DNA from: Diaporthe sp. PMI_573
Taxonomy: Eukaryota; Ascomycota; Sordariomycetes; Diaporthales; Diaporthaceae
Assembly: GCA_021399435.1 (NCBI GenBank)
Contig: JAJTUP010000017.1
Span: forward strand, 992,001-1,056,000
Direction of reading: 5' to 3'
DNA: 64,000 nt
The notes below the pieces were generated by a model. That model did no database searches and was not told where the DNA came from. It was given only the letters and a program-made list of their open reading frames with translations. Positions 23,218 to 35,374 of the stretch are shown here, piece after piece. Each line of letters begins with the position of its first letter. Within the stretch, counting starts at the first letter, position 1. The position numbers and the translations under genes are program-made.

Positions 23218-25379
23218 CTATGATCTTAACGAATACGAATTTCTTGCAGATTTCGGCTCCTTTGCCTGTTTATTAACCTGTTCCCTGTATATTTGGTTTT
23301 CCTTGGATTTACCAGCAATGTTAGCCACAAGTTCAGCATTCATCTTATATACCTCAACTGGGGACAATATGTCCACAACAGTAGATACAAGGCCTACTTC
23401 AATGACTTCTATGGCAATATCATCAATGAACCGTTTTATGGCAACCTGAGAACCAATAGTCAGTTCACTTCGATATTTCTTCCAGCAACCAAATAAGATT
23501 CCGCACCTTATAATAGGCTTCCATATAGTCTAACACCTCCGAGGCAGCGAATCGGTTCATGTCTGGCTCGGTGGTGCCCCCAATTATCCTATCCACTAGG
23601 CTGGAGAGGTTCACATTTGTGCTGGTAAGGTCATATCGTCCTAGGGTGGGAGGACCGTAAAAGCGCCTAACAGCCGAAGCACATTCATCTCGCCTCCTCT
23701 CGGCTCGGAGCTTCCGGATCGTTTCCGTGAAATAGTGATTGCAGGTTATTGGGTGAGTTCGCTGGTATGTCTTCAATATATCGTCCGTTTTGGCATTGAG
23801 GCCCATCAAGATATTGTCTATCGCAGGACCAATGATCTCCTGGAGAAGTGCTGTCGACGTCCCAGGATCTGTGATGGGCGAAATTACAAGCTGAAGGAAA
23901 CCCTTGCACGCCTTTACTGTGGAATCAACATGATCGCGGACCAGCCTCTCCCATGGACTGGCCTGGTCTCGGAAGAGGCTGGCAATGATCATCGGGTCAA
24001 ACAGCCCAGGGAGTTCTCTGGCCCCCCCCCCCCCATAGTGACCTGCGCATCCTGACCCCAATATCCTCAAGGAACTCATCTCGCGTTATGGAAATGGCGG
24101 TGGCGGACTGCAGAGGCGTTGTGCTAGACTCGCCGATGCGGTGGCGATGGCCATCTCTTGAGAGCGTCTTTGCGAAATTGTCATTGCTGTTCTGGATGAC
24201 AGCACGCAACTGCCGCTGATAGCTATGGTCTGAGTTGGAGTCTTTAAAAAATACATCGTTCCAGTCACTATTGATTACACTCTTGACCAGTCTCTGGAAT
24301 GATTCTGAAATTCCAAGCAACAAGAGCTGCTGGTTATATGTGGTGAGACGCGGCCGACTAAGTTTCACTAACTTATCATGGCAGGCGTTACGCTTTGACT
24401 CGATCTTATAGACCAGGCTAGGCAGCTGTGATGTGACATAGCTTAAAAGGACTTTACTCAGGCGCTTATATAACTGCTGAATCCCGAGTATGTTGTGAGG
24501 AAGATCTGGCTAGATTCCCTGGCTAAAGAACTTTGATTTTAGAGAATGCTCTGGTTTATAGATGCATTACCGGCTTCCGAATCCATATTTTTCAATATAT
24601 GCCAATCAAGTCGGAAATCTACCTGCTGATTCCTCGCAAGAGATATATAGAGTGCCTTGCTTTCTGACGACAGGTAAAGAGCATTAGGTTTTGTGATGGT
24701 TCTAAAGGTACGATTGGTATCAACGTCTACTAAATGTACTAGCTTCAAAATGACTTGGTTTGCGAAATCGTTCTTTTCCGAAACAACAGCAAGGATGATA
24801 CTTCGCGGCTCCTTTATGTAAGATTCGACTACCTCCTGGATTAGCTGAACGTCCGATGCCGTCTGTTGCTTTATCTGAGAATGAATGAGGACAGGGAGAT
24901 CAACAATTGTAAGGTGAGGACGACCGGGCCTAGATATTTTAATACGTAGTAGATCTATCGCGAATGTCTTGCCGCGTGCCGAGATACCCATGACGGACTT
25001 GGCGGTATCTATTAGAGCAGAAAAGCCTTCAAAATCCTCCAGCTCTTCTTCGCAGCTGGTTAGTGTAGCCTTCTCGAATTCATTTCTAGAGGTGTGGAAC
25101 AATGTAAACACGAGCGCCAACTTGAGATGTCCTACGCAGGACAAGCTCAGTTGGGAAGCGCGTGCAAAGATTGCTCCTCACGGGAAAGGACACGCTAGAC
25201 ATAGCCTCCAAAACAGAGCTTTTCCCTGACGACTGATCGCCGCAGACTGTGATTTGTGGGAGGGACACAAAATGATCGATCCCTTCGGAGCGAAGACCGT
25301 CGATGGAGTCCATCAGGTCAAGCCGGTCCTGAGAGCAGAGGCTATTTAAGGCCTCTGACCGAAATTTTGTGAGTACCAC
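23218..25379 (-). pseudogene. Dynamin-like large GTPase, decayed
   Basis: Family-typical order on the minus strand: P-loop GDQSSGKSSVLEA, LCTRFPTELVLRR, a switch region, middle domain (GISESFQRLVKSV) and a GED-like tail after a 61-bp intron at 23446-23506 (AIKRFIDDIAIEVIEV, stop at 23218-23220). These are fungal dynamin-related GTPases of unknown role. Lesions: a frameshift near 25090 between VPH and SRNE; a second near 24555 followed by a TAG in place of Trp in GIWPDLP; and a frame change at a run of 13 C (24022-24034). Two GTPase motifs are also altered: DLPV for DLPG and TKPN for TKPD. The start is unclear, since the frame opens with GTG. Not functional. Confidence 0.75.
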
Positions 25380-28300
25380 TGCTGTTTCAAGATTCTAAAA
25401 AGGGAATGAGAAGATTTGAAACCTCAAAATGTGCAAGGGGGGATTGGGTGACGAGTCGTAGGCAGCGGGAGCAAGAAAGCAGGACCAGAACTATGTACTC
25501 TACGTCGAAGCTCGAAAACCCTCTCATATTAATGAACTCGGAAAAAGATCGAGTGATTGCATTGGATGGTCATACATATGTCTATATTGATGGTAACTCC
25601 GCTTTCTGATACGCGCGAAGGCAGACTGCTTGCCGTATTGACGCATGCAATTTCCGTGTCTTAGTCTACGTGTGTTGAAAATTCCTATTACTCATTTAAA
25701 ACACTTGAGGATCAAATTCCAGGCGATTAATTCTTAATTGAATTCATTATATATTTGAAAACAAAGTTTGCAATCTCTCAGCGCTCTGTTTGAAGCACTA
25801 GATCCTTATGTTAAGCTGGATTGGCAGCAAGGGACTCTATCCCTTTACTCGTGGTGTGGCCTTACTTCTAAACTTTGGATCCACCCGAAAATTTTAAGGG
25901 GCATCTATTATTATTATTATTTTTTTCTTTTTCCCTGTCTGGTTACTTAAGTCGTCAACGGCGTGTGACCTCAGATTTTCAAGACTGCTTCACCCTTAGA
26001 GCTGCTGCCCAATGTTGAGATCACTACTACATGTGCCCTCAGGAAATCGAGAAACTCATTCGAAAACTCGAGCAGCCGACTCTGCCAGGAACTCTTGCAT
26101 TGCATGCCATACGTGGTCCGACGCGGTACACGTTCTATGCTGATCCAGCCCGAAAGACAGTCAGCTTCCGTTCTCGGGAAACCATCACCTCAGTGACTAA
26201 GAGCAAAGGCTGCTCTGCTGCTTAAAACCTCGGTGAGAAGGAGCTCAACATCATCTAATAGGGACTTGGGACCACATTTACATCCGCTCTCTCCTGAAGC
26301 TGCTTCCATCGGAGTGCTTTTATTACTTATCCGCCAGGTGAACCAGATCTAATCAGTCACCATGAGCAGCTTCCAGGACGGCATCTCAACAGCCTCCGCA
26401 ACAAGCCAAGAGGCGACACGGAGACCCTCGAATAAACCAAGCCCGTACAGCCACCACGACTAGATCCGATACCCGAGGCCTTGTCTATCCAGACATTGGC
26501 CTTTTTGGCATAGGCCTGTGACAACGGTCAATCGTACGGCCTTCCTCGGAAGGACGGCAAGACCATGGCCCTTCTATACATCAGCAGCTCCATCTTCAGA
26601 CTTTTCACGACAATCTCGCTCAAAGGCCTGTCCAATACTAGGATGAAGATTGGTGCAAGCGTTGACCTTGGATAACAGCCCCGCGAGTGTTGCAGAGGAA
26701 GCAGCGCAAAGACTGGGCTCATCTCCTGCCTCTCTGAATTTCCGCCTCTGTCGGCCCCCGACATCATCGGTCTCTTGGACCCGAGAAACTCGGCCTGTGC
26801 TCAAAGTCTAGAGCAATTAAGCTCGCTTGCAAGATCCCGGAGACTTGCCATCTACAAAGTACATAATTATATCCATGGCACGGCTTCAATCGATTTGCAA
26901 ATGAGTCACCAGGCTAAAGACAATAGAGAAGGACGCCAATGTGACTTCTCGGTACCAAGGGAAGGGCGGTTAGTTACTGTAGAGTGGTCTTCCGTTGTAT
27001 GCTGATACCGAACCGCTGCCGCCGCTTCCTGACAGGAAGCCCGCTCTACATTGTTCTGCCCTAGCCCTCATCCTTGCTATGTATCCCCCCTGCCGCTGTA
27101 TGCTTATCTTTACAAAGCCTGGAGCACGCCTGTGCGAGAAAAACGACTCCGAAATCCTAGCTCGAGCTCGGCCGAACCCGTCCGGACAGCACCCAGCTCC
27201 CAAGACGTTGGAAAGCTTTTGGACATGATTGCGAAGCTTGAACAGAGGGCTTCATAATTGGTCGTTCTTTCAGGTTCGTTCAATTTCCTTCTTGTCCGGT
27301 CACTACCTCACGTACCGTAGCAAAAGCAAATGCGAGTTCTGTTAGGTTCCACCACAGATACACAAGTCCTTATCCGCCGGCCATGTCCCCTTCCCCGGCC
27401 AGAACGAAGAGAGAAAAAAAGTCACTAAGTCCGTATTGAAAAATAAGGAGGGGGTTATCATCAGCGAAAGGTCTAGCTCTTGCTGATGGCCACGAAGATG
27501 TGGCTAAACCTTGGTCCGATGATATTGGCAATAGAATCTTACTTGAAATGACGAATCAAAGGTCAATCAAGCGGCCCACAATCTAACGGCTACCGTGTAT
27601 CTAAATGAGAAGAATGAGCCCGGCAGTCTCTCGGCACAGACGTGCTATAGTCGGACCGGTCGGCTGCTCATTCCGAAACAAAATCCTTAACCGGCTGTAC
27701 CATTAAGTGAAGCCGAACCCATCCCTCCAGAAGGCCCTTTCACTAAGATGGAAATGCTATACTTTACTGGAAACGGCTATAGTCAGGTCATAGTACATAC
27801 AGGACGTAATTGAGTCGCATGATCTTGAGCATTCCGACGACGAGACCCTCACTCCAGGCTACCTCATGCGATTACTGAGCTCTCATTGTACAAGGAAGCA
27901 GCAAACCGATTTTCTCAACGAAAATGCTAAGGATACTAAGCATTATGCTACAGCATTGTGTGTGGGGTATAGCTCGTGGAGGATGTCGTCGCGCTTTGTT
28001 TTGGTTCAGACAGTAGATATAGATGCTTGAGGCACTGTCCCGTGCAACTGAAACTTTATTTAGAATCCCGCCTCCGCAAAGGAATCTACTTCGGACTTAT
28101 GCAACCAGCGCAGCACGCGCTGCGGGGGAAAGCAGTGCAACCAGAAAAGGAGAAGAATAAACGACGGGACAGAGGAACAAGGAAGGAAGGTCAAGTTTAG
28201 TAATCATCAATTCAATATACTGGCATTGCACTACATTTCCGTTGCGCTTTGCCGCATTTACTCCACCTGTCATACCCCAAACCCTGGTAGTAAGTCATAT

Positions 28301-29380
28301 ATATGCAAGTAGCCTCAAAGAATCGTTTTCTCCCGATTCTTGCAGTGGTCGGGGTGGTATATTTACAGTGCGGGATTGCATTCTCGAGACCTGCTGGACT
28401 GTCTAAGGAAGCTTTGAAGGAACTGCAGCTCAAATTTGGTACAAAGCCATAGGTGAGAGTGGTTTCACAGATTTCAGGTTGAGAATGCAGTCAAGCAAAG
28501 CCAGCAAGGGTGTTCCATCATTCTTACATATATACGTGTGGCGCATCCTGAAATCCGGCTCAGGGAAGCCGTACGCGTCCAGGAAATCTGACTGTTAGCA
28601 TATGGGAAGCGGTTATCCTGGAACTAGGCACCAATGCATCTTCCCACGAGTACGGCCTAATCAACCGCCTAGATCTCAAGCGTTCCTCTCGGCTTTAACA
28701 ACATCCTCCGGTTCCAAGCTGGGGTACATGGTGCCATCTCTCGTGTGCCGAGTAGCGAACCTAGGCCCCGTTAGACACTAATGATATGCCTTGAGGAACT
28801 CAAGGGTCTTTCTTCCGCGCCCTCTAAAGTTTTTTAAGCCACTTCAAGCCACAACATAAAGCCACACCTTTCTCTATTCCTGCTCAGGGCCCGTGCACAA
28901 AAATGCCTCGTATTTAGCAGGTAACTTCTGCTTATTCAGCTGACAGATCCCGATCCTACTTTACAACAGGCCCGTCGCTTGGTCGTGAGGCACTAGCTGC
29001 CCAAACAACACACAGCACGAGGGTTATGTAGACCAGGCTGCCGTCCGTCCGTCGCAGCCTGCCCACAATGCGATTATGTTTTGTCGAAAACACATAAGCA
29101 GTTGATTTATATCATTTGCAAGAAATTAATACGCAACGTTAATGTTATCTAACATCTTAGCGGCGGCAGTATTAGGAGCAGGTAGTGTGACAGGTAAAGG
29201 ATTACGAACGGCCCTCTTCGATGAATATAACTGACACTCTTGGTTGGCAGCAATATAATTGCAATCTCCAGCAGCCGCGTGGCATCTCTTTCTCGACCAG
29301 CCAATACGATCCCGACTGGCTGCCTGACAGACACCTTCCCAACTTTCCATCATCATCCAACCGGCGGTCTCCACGCAGCA
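25380..29380. other. Gene-poor stretch; possible decayed frame at 26361-27256 (+)
   Basis: From ATG 26361 a plus-strand reading (MSSFQDGISTASATSQEAT) continues, broken by stops, to KLLDMIAKLEQRAS at 27256. It has coding-like composition but no family I can name. Elsewhere only short overlapping frames are present, plus the repeat copy at 28786. Confidence 0.3.
28786..28872 (+). repeat. Left-end-like repeat, copy 1
   Basis: Begins ATGCCTTGAGGAACTCAAGG, in which CCTTGAG/CTCAAGG is a perfect inverted repeat (28789-28805), followed by GTCTTTCTTCCGCGC. It shares a further CACTTCAAGCCACA and TAAAGCCAC with the copy at 33262. It lies about 0.5 kb before the NLR start. Confidence 0.8.
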
Positions 29381-32300
29381 ATGAGACTACTAGAATGCAG
29401 CGATGATGGCAAGCTTAGCCTCACTGAGAGCTTGTTCAACCACAAAATCCCCCCATACGCGATACTATCCCATACATGGAGCGCAGACAACACTAAAGAG
29501 GTCACCTTCAAAGATATAGAGGGTGGTACCAGCAAGGGCAAGGCGGGCTATGGAAAGATCAAATTCTGTGCAGAACAGGCAGGGCGTAATGGCCTGCGAT
29601 ACATTTGGATTGACACCTACTGTATCGACAAATCGAACAAGGCAGAGCTCGATGAGGCAATAAATTCCATATTTCAATGGTACCGCGATGCCTCTCGATA
29701 CTATGCGTACCTGTCAGATGTTTCTATAACCGGCCCTCCGCCAAACAATGCCCAACCTGACCTCTTTTGGAAACCGGCCTTTCGAGCGAGTCGATGGTTT
29801 ACCAGGGGCTAGACGCTCCAAGAGCTTCTTGCACCATTATCGGTCGAATTCTTCACGCAGGAAGGCACACTACTCGGCGATAAGAGATCTCTTGAACAGC
29901 ATATTTACAAGATAACAGGGATACCGACTCCCGCGCTTCAGGGAACTCCACTTTCTCAGTTCGGTGTCGATGAGCGATTCTCATGGACGGAGACACGCCA
30001 AACCACGCGCGCGGAAGATAGGGCGTACTGTCTCTTAGGGGTTTTCGATGTTTTTATACCACTTATCTACGGCGAAGGGGTAGAAAATACAATGCGGAGG
30101 TTAAGGAAGGAGATCGACGATACTCCGAAACGCCAAGGTATATCTAGCGGTCTTGGGCTGTTACCTATATCTTGAACATCTTTCGCTGAGAATAACTAGA
30201 TTGGCTCCGAAAGCTATTCGCTTGTCCATACAGAGATCGCAAGGATCGAAATCCGCCACGAGTAGCAGGGATATGCGAGTGGTTCACAAACCATCCGCTC
30301 TTCCGACAATGGCGGCAGAATAACACAGCTAGCCTACTTTAGGTATCTGCTAACCCGGGCTGCAGAAAGTCGGTACTGGCTAAGTTCCTGGCGGACGAGG
30401 TGCTACCCAGCACGACTACGAGAACAACCTGCTACTTCTTCTTCAAGGACGACTTCAAAGATCAGAGATTTCTAACAACCGCTCTCTGCTATATCTTACG
30501 TCAGGTATTTATACAGCATCCCGCTTCTTTCTCCAACCAGATCCTTAAGCAGTTTGAAGAAGATGGAGAGAAACGATTGGCGTCTTTCCGCGACCTCTGG
30601 GATATGCTTATCTCCGTTGCAACTAGCCTCAAGGGGTGTAAGATTGTTTGCATCCTCGACGCCCTAGACAAATGCGAGGTTTTAGGACGGCATCAGCTCG
30701 TCGAGGCTGTCAGCAAATTCTACTCGGGCACGGCGACGACTCGTCCTGTATTGAAGTTCCTCTTAACTAGCCGGCCCTACCTGGATATAAAGAGAAGATT
30801 CTATCCTCTAGAACGCGAACAGCCGATGATCCACCTAAGTGGGGAGAATAAAGAGGAGGTAGATAAGATTTCTCGCAAGATCGACTTGGTTGTAGGAAGC
30901 AGAGTGGCGGATATTGGCGGAAGACTCGGGCTTCTCCAAGAAGAGCAAAACGTTCTTCGGGAGGAACTTACGCTGGCCCCAAATCGCACCTACCTCTGGG
31001 TACATCTCATCTTCGACATTATAACCGGCAGCATTATCGACAGATTAGAAGACATTCGGTCGATAGTAAAGACAATCCCGAAAACAGTTAATGCAGTATA
31101 CGACAGTATCTTGTCAAAGAGTCCAGATATTGGGCACGCCAGGAAGCTCCTCCATATCGTTATCGCAGCAGCGAGGCCTCTCACTCTACAGGAGATGGCC
31201 TTGGCTTTAGCAATCAAAGCCCATCATCAATCCTTCAGCGATCTCGAGCTAGGGCCAGAAGACCAAATCCGTCATAATATCAGGCAATATTGTGGGCTTT
31301 TTGTAGTGGTGATTGACTCAAGGATCTACTTGCTTCATCAAACTGCCCGCAAGTTTTTGGTTCCCCCACTATTATCGTCACCCTCGGTATCTCCTAGCCC
31401 TACCAGCTCAACGCTACAGTAGAAGTTCTCGCTTCATCCTGAAGAATCACATCGTATCCTTGCCGAAATCTGCATTTGTCGGCTCTCCTTGTCAGACTTT
31501 AACCTTCAGAGCCTTTAGGCAACTGAGGCATCAGATCAGTACATCGATAAGCACACGTTTCTGCGTTATTCAGCGCTATACTGGGCCGATCACTTCCGCG
31601 AAGGTGGCTAGAATAACGGAGACTGGGCGATCAAGAAAGCTATAGCCTATTGCTACCCGCATATACAGGCTTCCCCGGTATAGTTTGAAATATTTCAAAT
31701 GGTGGTAACAAGCCCCGTGCCGGGGAGATTTTTATCGCTTCTTGTCGCTGCCTATTTTGGGCTTAGCAAGGTAGTGGATCGGCTACCTAAGGAAGCGTTT
31801 GCAGATTTAAACGTTAAGGACAGTCGACATAGGAAGTCGGCCCTTTCTTGGGCCGCCGGCAATAGCCACCTGGCAGTAGTGCAGCAGCTGCTCCAGACAG
31901 GGGCCGATATCAACGCGACAGATAAAATCAGTTCAACGGCACTTCACAATACTGCCGATAACGGCCACGATATGGTGGTGCAGCAGCTTCTCTCCGCCGG
32001 GGCCAATATTAACGCGAGGGACGAAATTGGCTCGACAGCGCTTCACAATGCCGCCGATAAAGGCCACGACATGGTGGTACAGCAGCTTCTCGCGGCTGGG
32101 GCTAATGCCAACGCGAAGGAGAAGTATACCTGGTTAAAGCCCCTGGCCGGCGCCGATGCCAACAAAAGGTACTATGGTTGGATAGCGCTTCACCGGGCTG
32201 CCATAAACGGCCATGAGGAGGTGGTACAGCAGCTTCTCTCAGCTGGTGTCGATGTTAACGCGAAGGATGATATCGGGCTTACGACGCTTCACTGGGCCGC

Positions 32301-32643
32301 CAACTCTGGCCATGATGCGGTGGTGTAGCAGCTTCTTGAGGCCAATATTGATGTAAATGCAAAGGATAGTAAGGAGGGAAGATCGGCCCTTTCCATGGCT
32401 GCTGTTAACGGCTATAGTATGATAGTGCAGCAGCTTCTCGCGGCCGGAGCCGATGTTAACGAGAAGAATAATAACGGCTGGACTGTGCTTCACTGGGCGG
32501 CCATGGGCGGCCATGAGGTAGTGCTGCAGCAGCTTCTTGCGGCTGGGGCCAATACAAAAGCGAAGGCCAACGACGGTCTGAAGCCACTCGACTTGGCAGC
32601 CAAGTATGGCCACGACAGCGCAGTCCGGCTATTACGTTCTTGA
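29381..32643 (+). pseudogene. HET-NACHT-ankyrin NLR, seven in-frame TAG codons
   Basis: Gene model join(29381..30137,30200..32643) with one 62-bp intron; one phase is kept throughout. The N-terminal HET domain starts MRLLECSDDGKLSL and contains YAILSHTW, YIWIDTYCIDK and EDRAYCLLGVF. The NACHT domain starts about CEWFTNHPLFRQW, with Walker A at 30352-30372 reading ANPGCRKS (family GCGKS) and the Walker B region ILDALDKCE (family DECE). The C-terminal half has about eight ankyrin repeats (GADVNEKNNNGWTVLHWAA type). TAG codons at 29810, 30340, 31420, 31516, 31609, 31681 and 32326 mostly fall at family Trp or Gln sites, consistent with TGG or CAG to TAG. NLRs are recurrent Starship cargo acting in non-self recognition. 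As it stands, it would give only a truncated HET protein. Confidence 0.85.
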
Positions 32644-32970
32644 CTGCATGTCTGGCTCGCCGGGGATTTGAGACGACCTCCGTTTCCATTGTAAATAACA
32701 TTATTTACTGGCTCACCATCAGGAAGATGGCAAGAATTGCCGGAAGCTCAACCAGACGCACCCCCCAGAACCACCGCTACTCTGTCGCAGTAGTATGGTT
32801 CAGCGTGGAACGACAGTCTTTGCATAGCGACGGGAATTCAGGACATTTGGGAGCGGTTCGGGCTGGTCTTAGTGCCGATAGCGCAGGTTGCAACGATCTC
32901 TGAGCACGTGAGTGTTCTGATCCATCCGCTATTAGTGCTCTGCGCCCCTAAAATCTTGCCCTGCTCTCAA

Positions 32971-33020
32971 CTCGTTCCGAAAAGGCATTGGCGGACCCCG
33001 CAGGGGACTGGTCTCCTGTA
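32971..33020 (+). repeat. Right-end-like repeat, copy A
   Basis: CTCGTTCCGAAAAGGCATTG, then GCGGACC, AGGGGAC and GGTCTCCTGTAG. Nearly the same 50 bp recur at 35286. It lies 330 bp after the NLR stop. The rest of 32644-33513 holds no gene. Confidence 0.75.
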
Positions 33021-33261
33021 GTCTACATCCCCTCTACCAACGGCTTCAGCCTTCCGTTTTCCATGCCTTTAATCACTAATGACCATGTATCAAGCCCTCT
33101 ACATTACGCTGATGCTCCGGTTTATACCTAACTAGCTCTAATACTGATGATGCATGCTTCCATTTCGGTAGAACCCCTATCTTACATCCTAGTAACCATA
33201 GGAGCTTAGAACTCTGTTACTAAGCAAACTAAAACCATAGATTATTGTATTAGTAGACACC

Positions 33262-33345
33262 ATGCCTTGAGGAACTCAAGGGTCTTTCTTCCGCGCTCTC
33301 CAAAATTTTCTGCGCCACTTCAAGCCACACCGTAAAGCCACCTCA
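33262..33345 (+). repeat. Left-end-like repeat, copy 2
   Basis: The same ATGCCTTGAGGAACTCAAGG head (palindrome at 33265-33281) and about 84 bp similar to copy 1. It lies 170 bp before the dioxygenase start. Just upstream (33170-33261) are scattered CTAGTAACCATAGG and GTTACTA words like those of the array at 35.4-36.3 kb. Confidence 0.8.
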
Positions 33346-33513
33346 GCTGCGGGAGGCCTACTGGCGAAACGTACTATGCCCAAACCAGGAGACCCCGCGC
33401 TCCGCGAGCTTTCCAAGACCTGGACGGGCTTACCACCAAGCTTCGATAGCTGACTCGGCCGTGTTCTTAATCCTTTTCGTTGTGCTCTAAAACGCTGTCG
33501 TCAATCTTATGAG

Positions 33514-34925
33514 ATGGCCCGCTTGCAGGATCCACAACAAGCCTCCGGAGAACGACTCCTCGCCCAGCTTGACGACGCACTGACTCGTTACGAATCAGCT
33601 CAGTGCTTCTCTTGTGGCGGGTCTCTTCCCGTTTCTCCCACATCTGACTATGGAGATTTCACGAGCGAAAAGAAACCAGTAACTTGTCCTCGGCCAGTTA
33701 TCTTCTGGCGTAACGGAAGAGTGTCCAAGTATACAACCATCGATTGCACGTGGACTGCTACGAGGGACTGGGAGAATAGTCTGGAAGAGTTGGTCCAAGA
33801 TTGTTCCCCTGCCACTTTTGGATGCGACGACAAAAATGTCTTCGATGAGAAGATTCGCAAGGCCGGAGCAATAGGCGCGCATTCCGTATCCACGAATTTC
33901 AACCCATATGACTTCGGCATTATAGATGCTGTTACCCGAGAGCTACTCCCTGGAATCGTAAGAGCTGGGAAGGAGCCGGCGGTGGAGAGATGGGGAATCA
34001 TCGCGGAGCTCTACCAGCTGAACATCTATTCAGGGCCATCAGGCATGTTCAAGTCCCACGTGGATACACCCCGCGGACGAACACACTTTGGCTCGCTTGT
34101 CGTCGTCTTGCCAACTGAATTTCAAGGTAGCACTCTTACCCAGCCCTGATAATAAAGAAAATTGAAGCCCCTAATCTGCTACTAGGCGGTCAGGAGCGGG
34201 TTTACCTCGAACAACCTAAGTGGCATTTCCGTAACGATACTATCAGATGGGTTGCGTTCTACAGCGACTGCGAACACGAAGTTCTGCCCGTCTCTGCCGG
34301 GCACCGTGTCACGCTAACTTACCATCTTTACGTCTCTGCACATATGGGCGGACTGGCACAGCCGCAACTCCAGACTCCAGGTTCGAAGACTTACCCCATG
34401 TATTGTGGCGTCAAAAACCTTCTTGCATCACCTACGTTTATGAGAAGTGGTGGAATCCTCGGCTTCCATTGCTCGTTCCAATACCCTGAGACGTGGGAGG
34501 GCACGTATTTCTACGAACGCTATCCGCGTACACTAAAGGGCATCGACGCCGTCATCTTCGCGGTCTTCCGAGCCTTCGGACTCACTGTTCATATAAAACC
34601 CTACAACTGGCGAGTGGAGATGGCAGATGTCAAGACACGGCATCAGATTCTTCTCTCCGCCGGAGTAACCACCGGCGGAGAACCAGCAGTGAACAACAAA
34701 GAGCTTGAACAGTTTGGACGCGGACACTATGTCGGCGATGAAATTTTCAGCCACGCCAATTGGTTCAATGAGATGCCCCAGGGGGTGTCGGCTGGGGCAG
34801 GATATCTCGTCGGCGCAAAGCCAACTCGGTGGTTAGGCAATGAAGCCGAAGTTGAATGGGACTATTCCTTTCGTGCGTTGTTCGTGGTAGTCCCCGCGTT
34901 TTCGGACCGAATCCTTGAAGCTTAA
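33514..34925 (+). CDS. 2-oxoglutarate/Fe(II)-dependent dioxygenase (prolyl-hydroxylase-like)
   Basis: Two exons, join(33514..34126,34186..34925), 450 aa; the 59-bp intron ends in ACTAG and has CTAAT upstream. The iron ligands are visible: H182 and D184 in FKSHVDTPRG and H235 in CEHEVLPV, with the 2-oxoglutarate-binding R245 in AGHRVTLTYHLY. The sequence YQLNIYSGPSGMFKSHVDTP is characteristic of fungal prolyl-4-hydroxylase-like proteins. The roughly 200-residue C-terminal part after the core has no assigned role. Probably a soluble oxygenase; substrate unknown. The gene is undamaged although its neighbour, the NLR, is RIP-mutated. It sits between left- and right-end-like repeats at 33262 and 35286. 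Confidence 0.85.
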
Positions 34926-34978
34926 TTGTTTCCCAGTTCTTTATTTTCTATCATACCGTACCGCTAGAAAGTCTGGGA

Positions 34979-35335
34979 ATGCCTTGAGGAACTCAAGGGT
35001 CTTTCTTCCGTGCCCTCCAAACTATGGAAAGAAATAAGCTCGGGCCAAAAAACTGGTCACACGCAGACGCCAATCGACTATAAAGCCCACTGCTCAGCAT
35101 CCATGCCTGCACTATCTTCTTTCCTACTTTCCCTTCAAACGGACACCTGCAAGGACACCTACAACTGCTATAACCCCAAGGCTGCGCCATACCTACCCAG
35201 GGATGTTGGCTTCACAAGACAAGTGCTTGTGTCAGGCTTATTCTTTCTTTCACAAGGCAAGCGCCTTGCTTCTCAAGCGCTCACGCTCGTTCCGAAAAGG
35301 CATTGGCGGACCCTGTAGGGGACCGGTCTCCTGTA
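34979..35335 (+). repeat. 357-bp unit with both end types (MITE-like)
   Basis: Left-end copy 3 at 34979-35018 (palindrome 34982-34998) and right-end copy B at 35286-35335 enclose a short non-coding stretch. Read inwards, both ends share AATGCCTT, 2-3 bases, then GGAAC (left AATGCCTTGAGGAAC; right, inverted, AATGCCTTTTCGGAAC). This could be a short non-autonomous element related to the sequences bracketing the NLR and the dioxygenase. Confidence 0.6.
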
Positions 35336-35374
35336 GGGACATTACGATCTGATTACTAGAAACACTTAAACCGT

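Noticed and set aside
35010..35318. 102-aa plus-strand frame
   Set aside because: Lies within the MITE-like repeat unit and shows no protein features.
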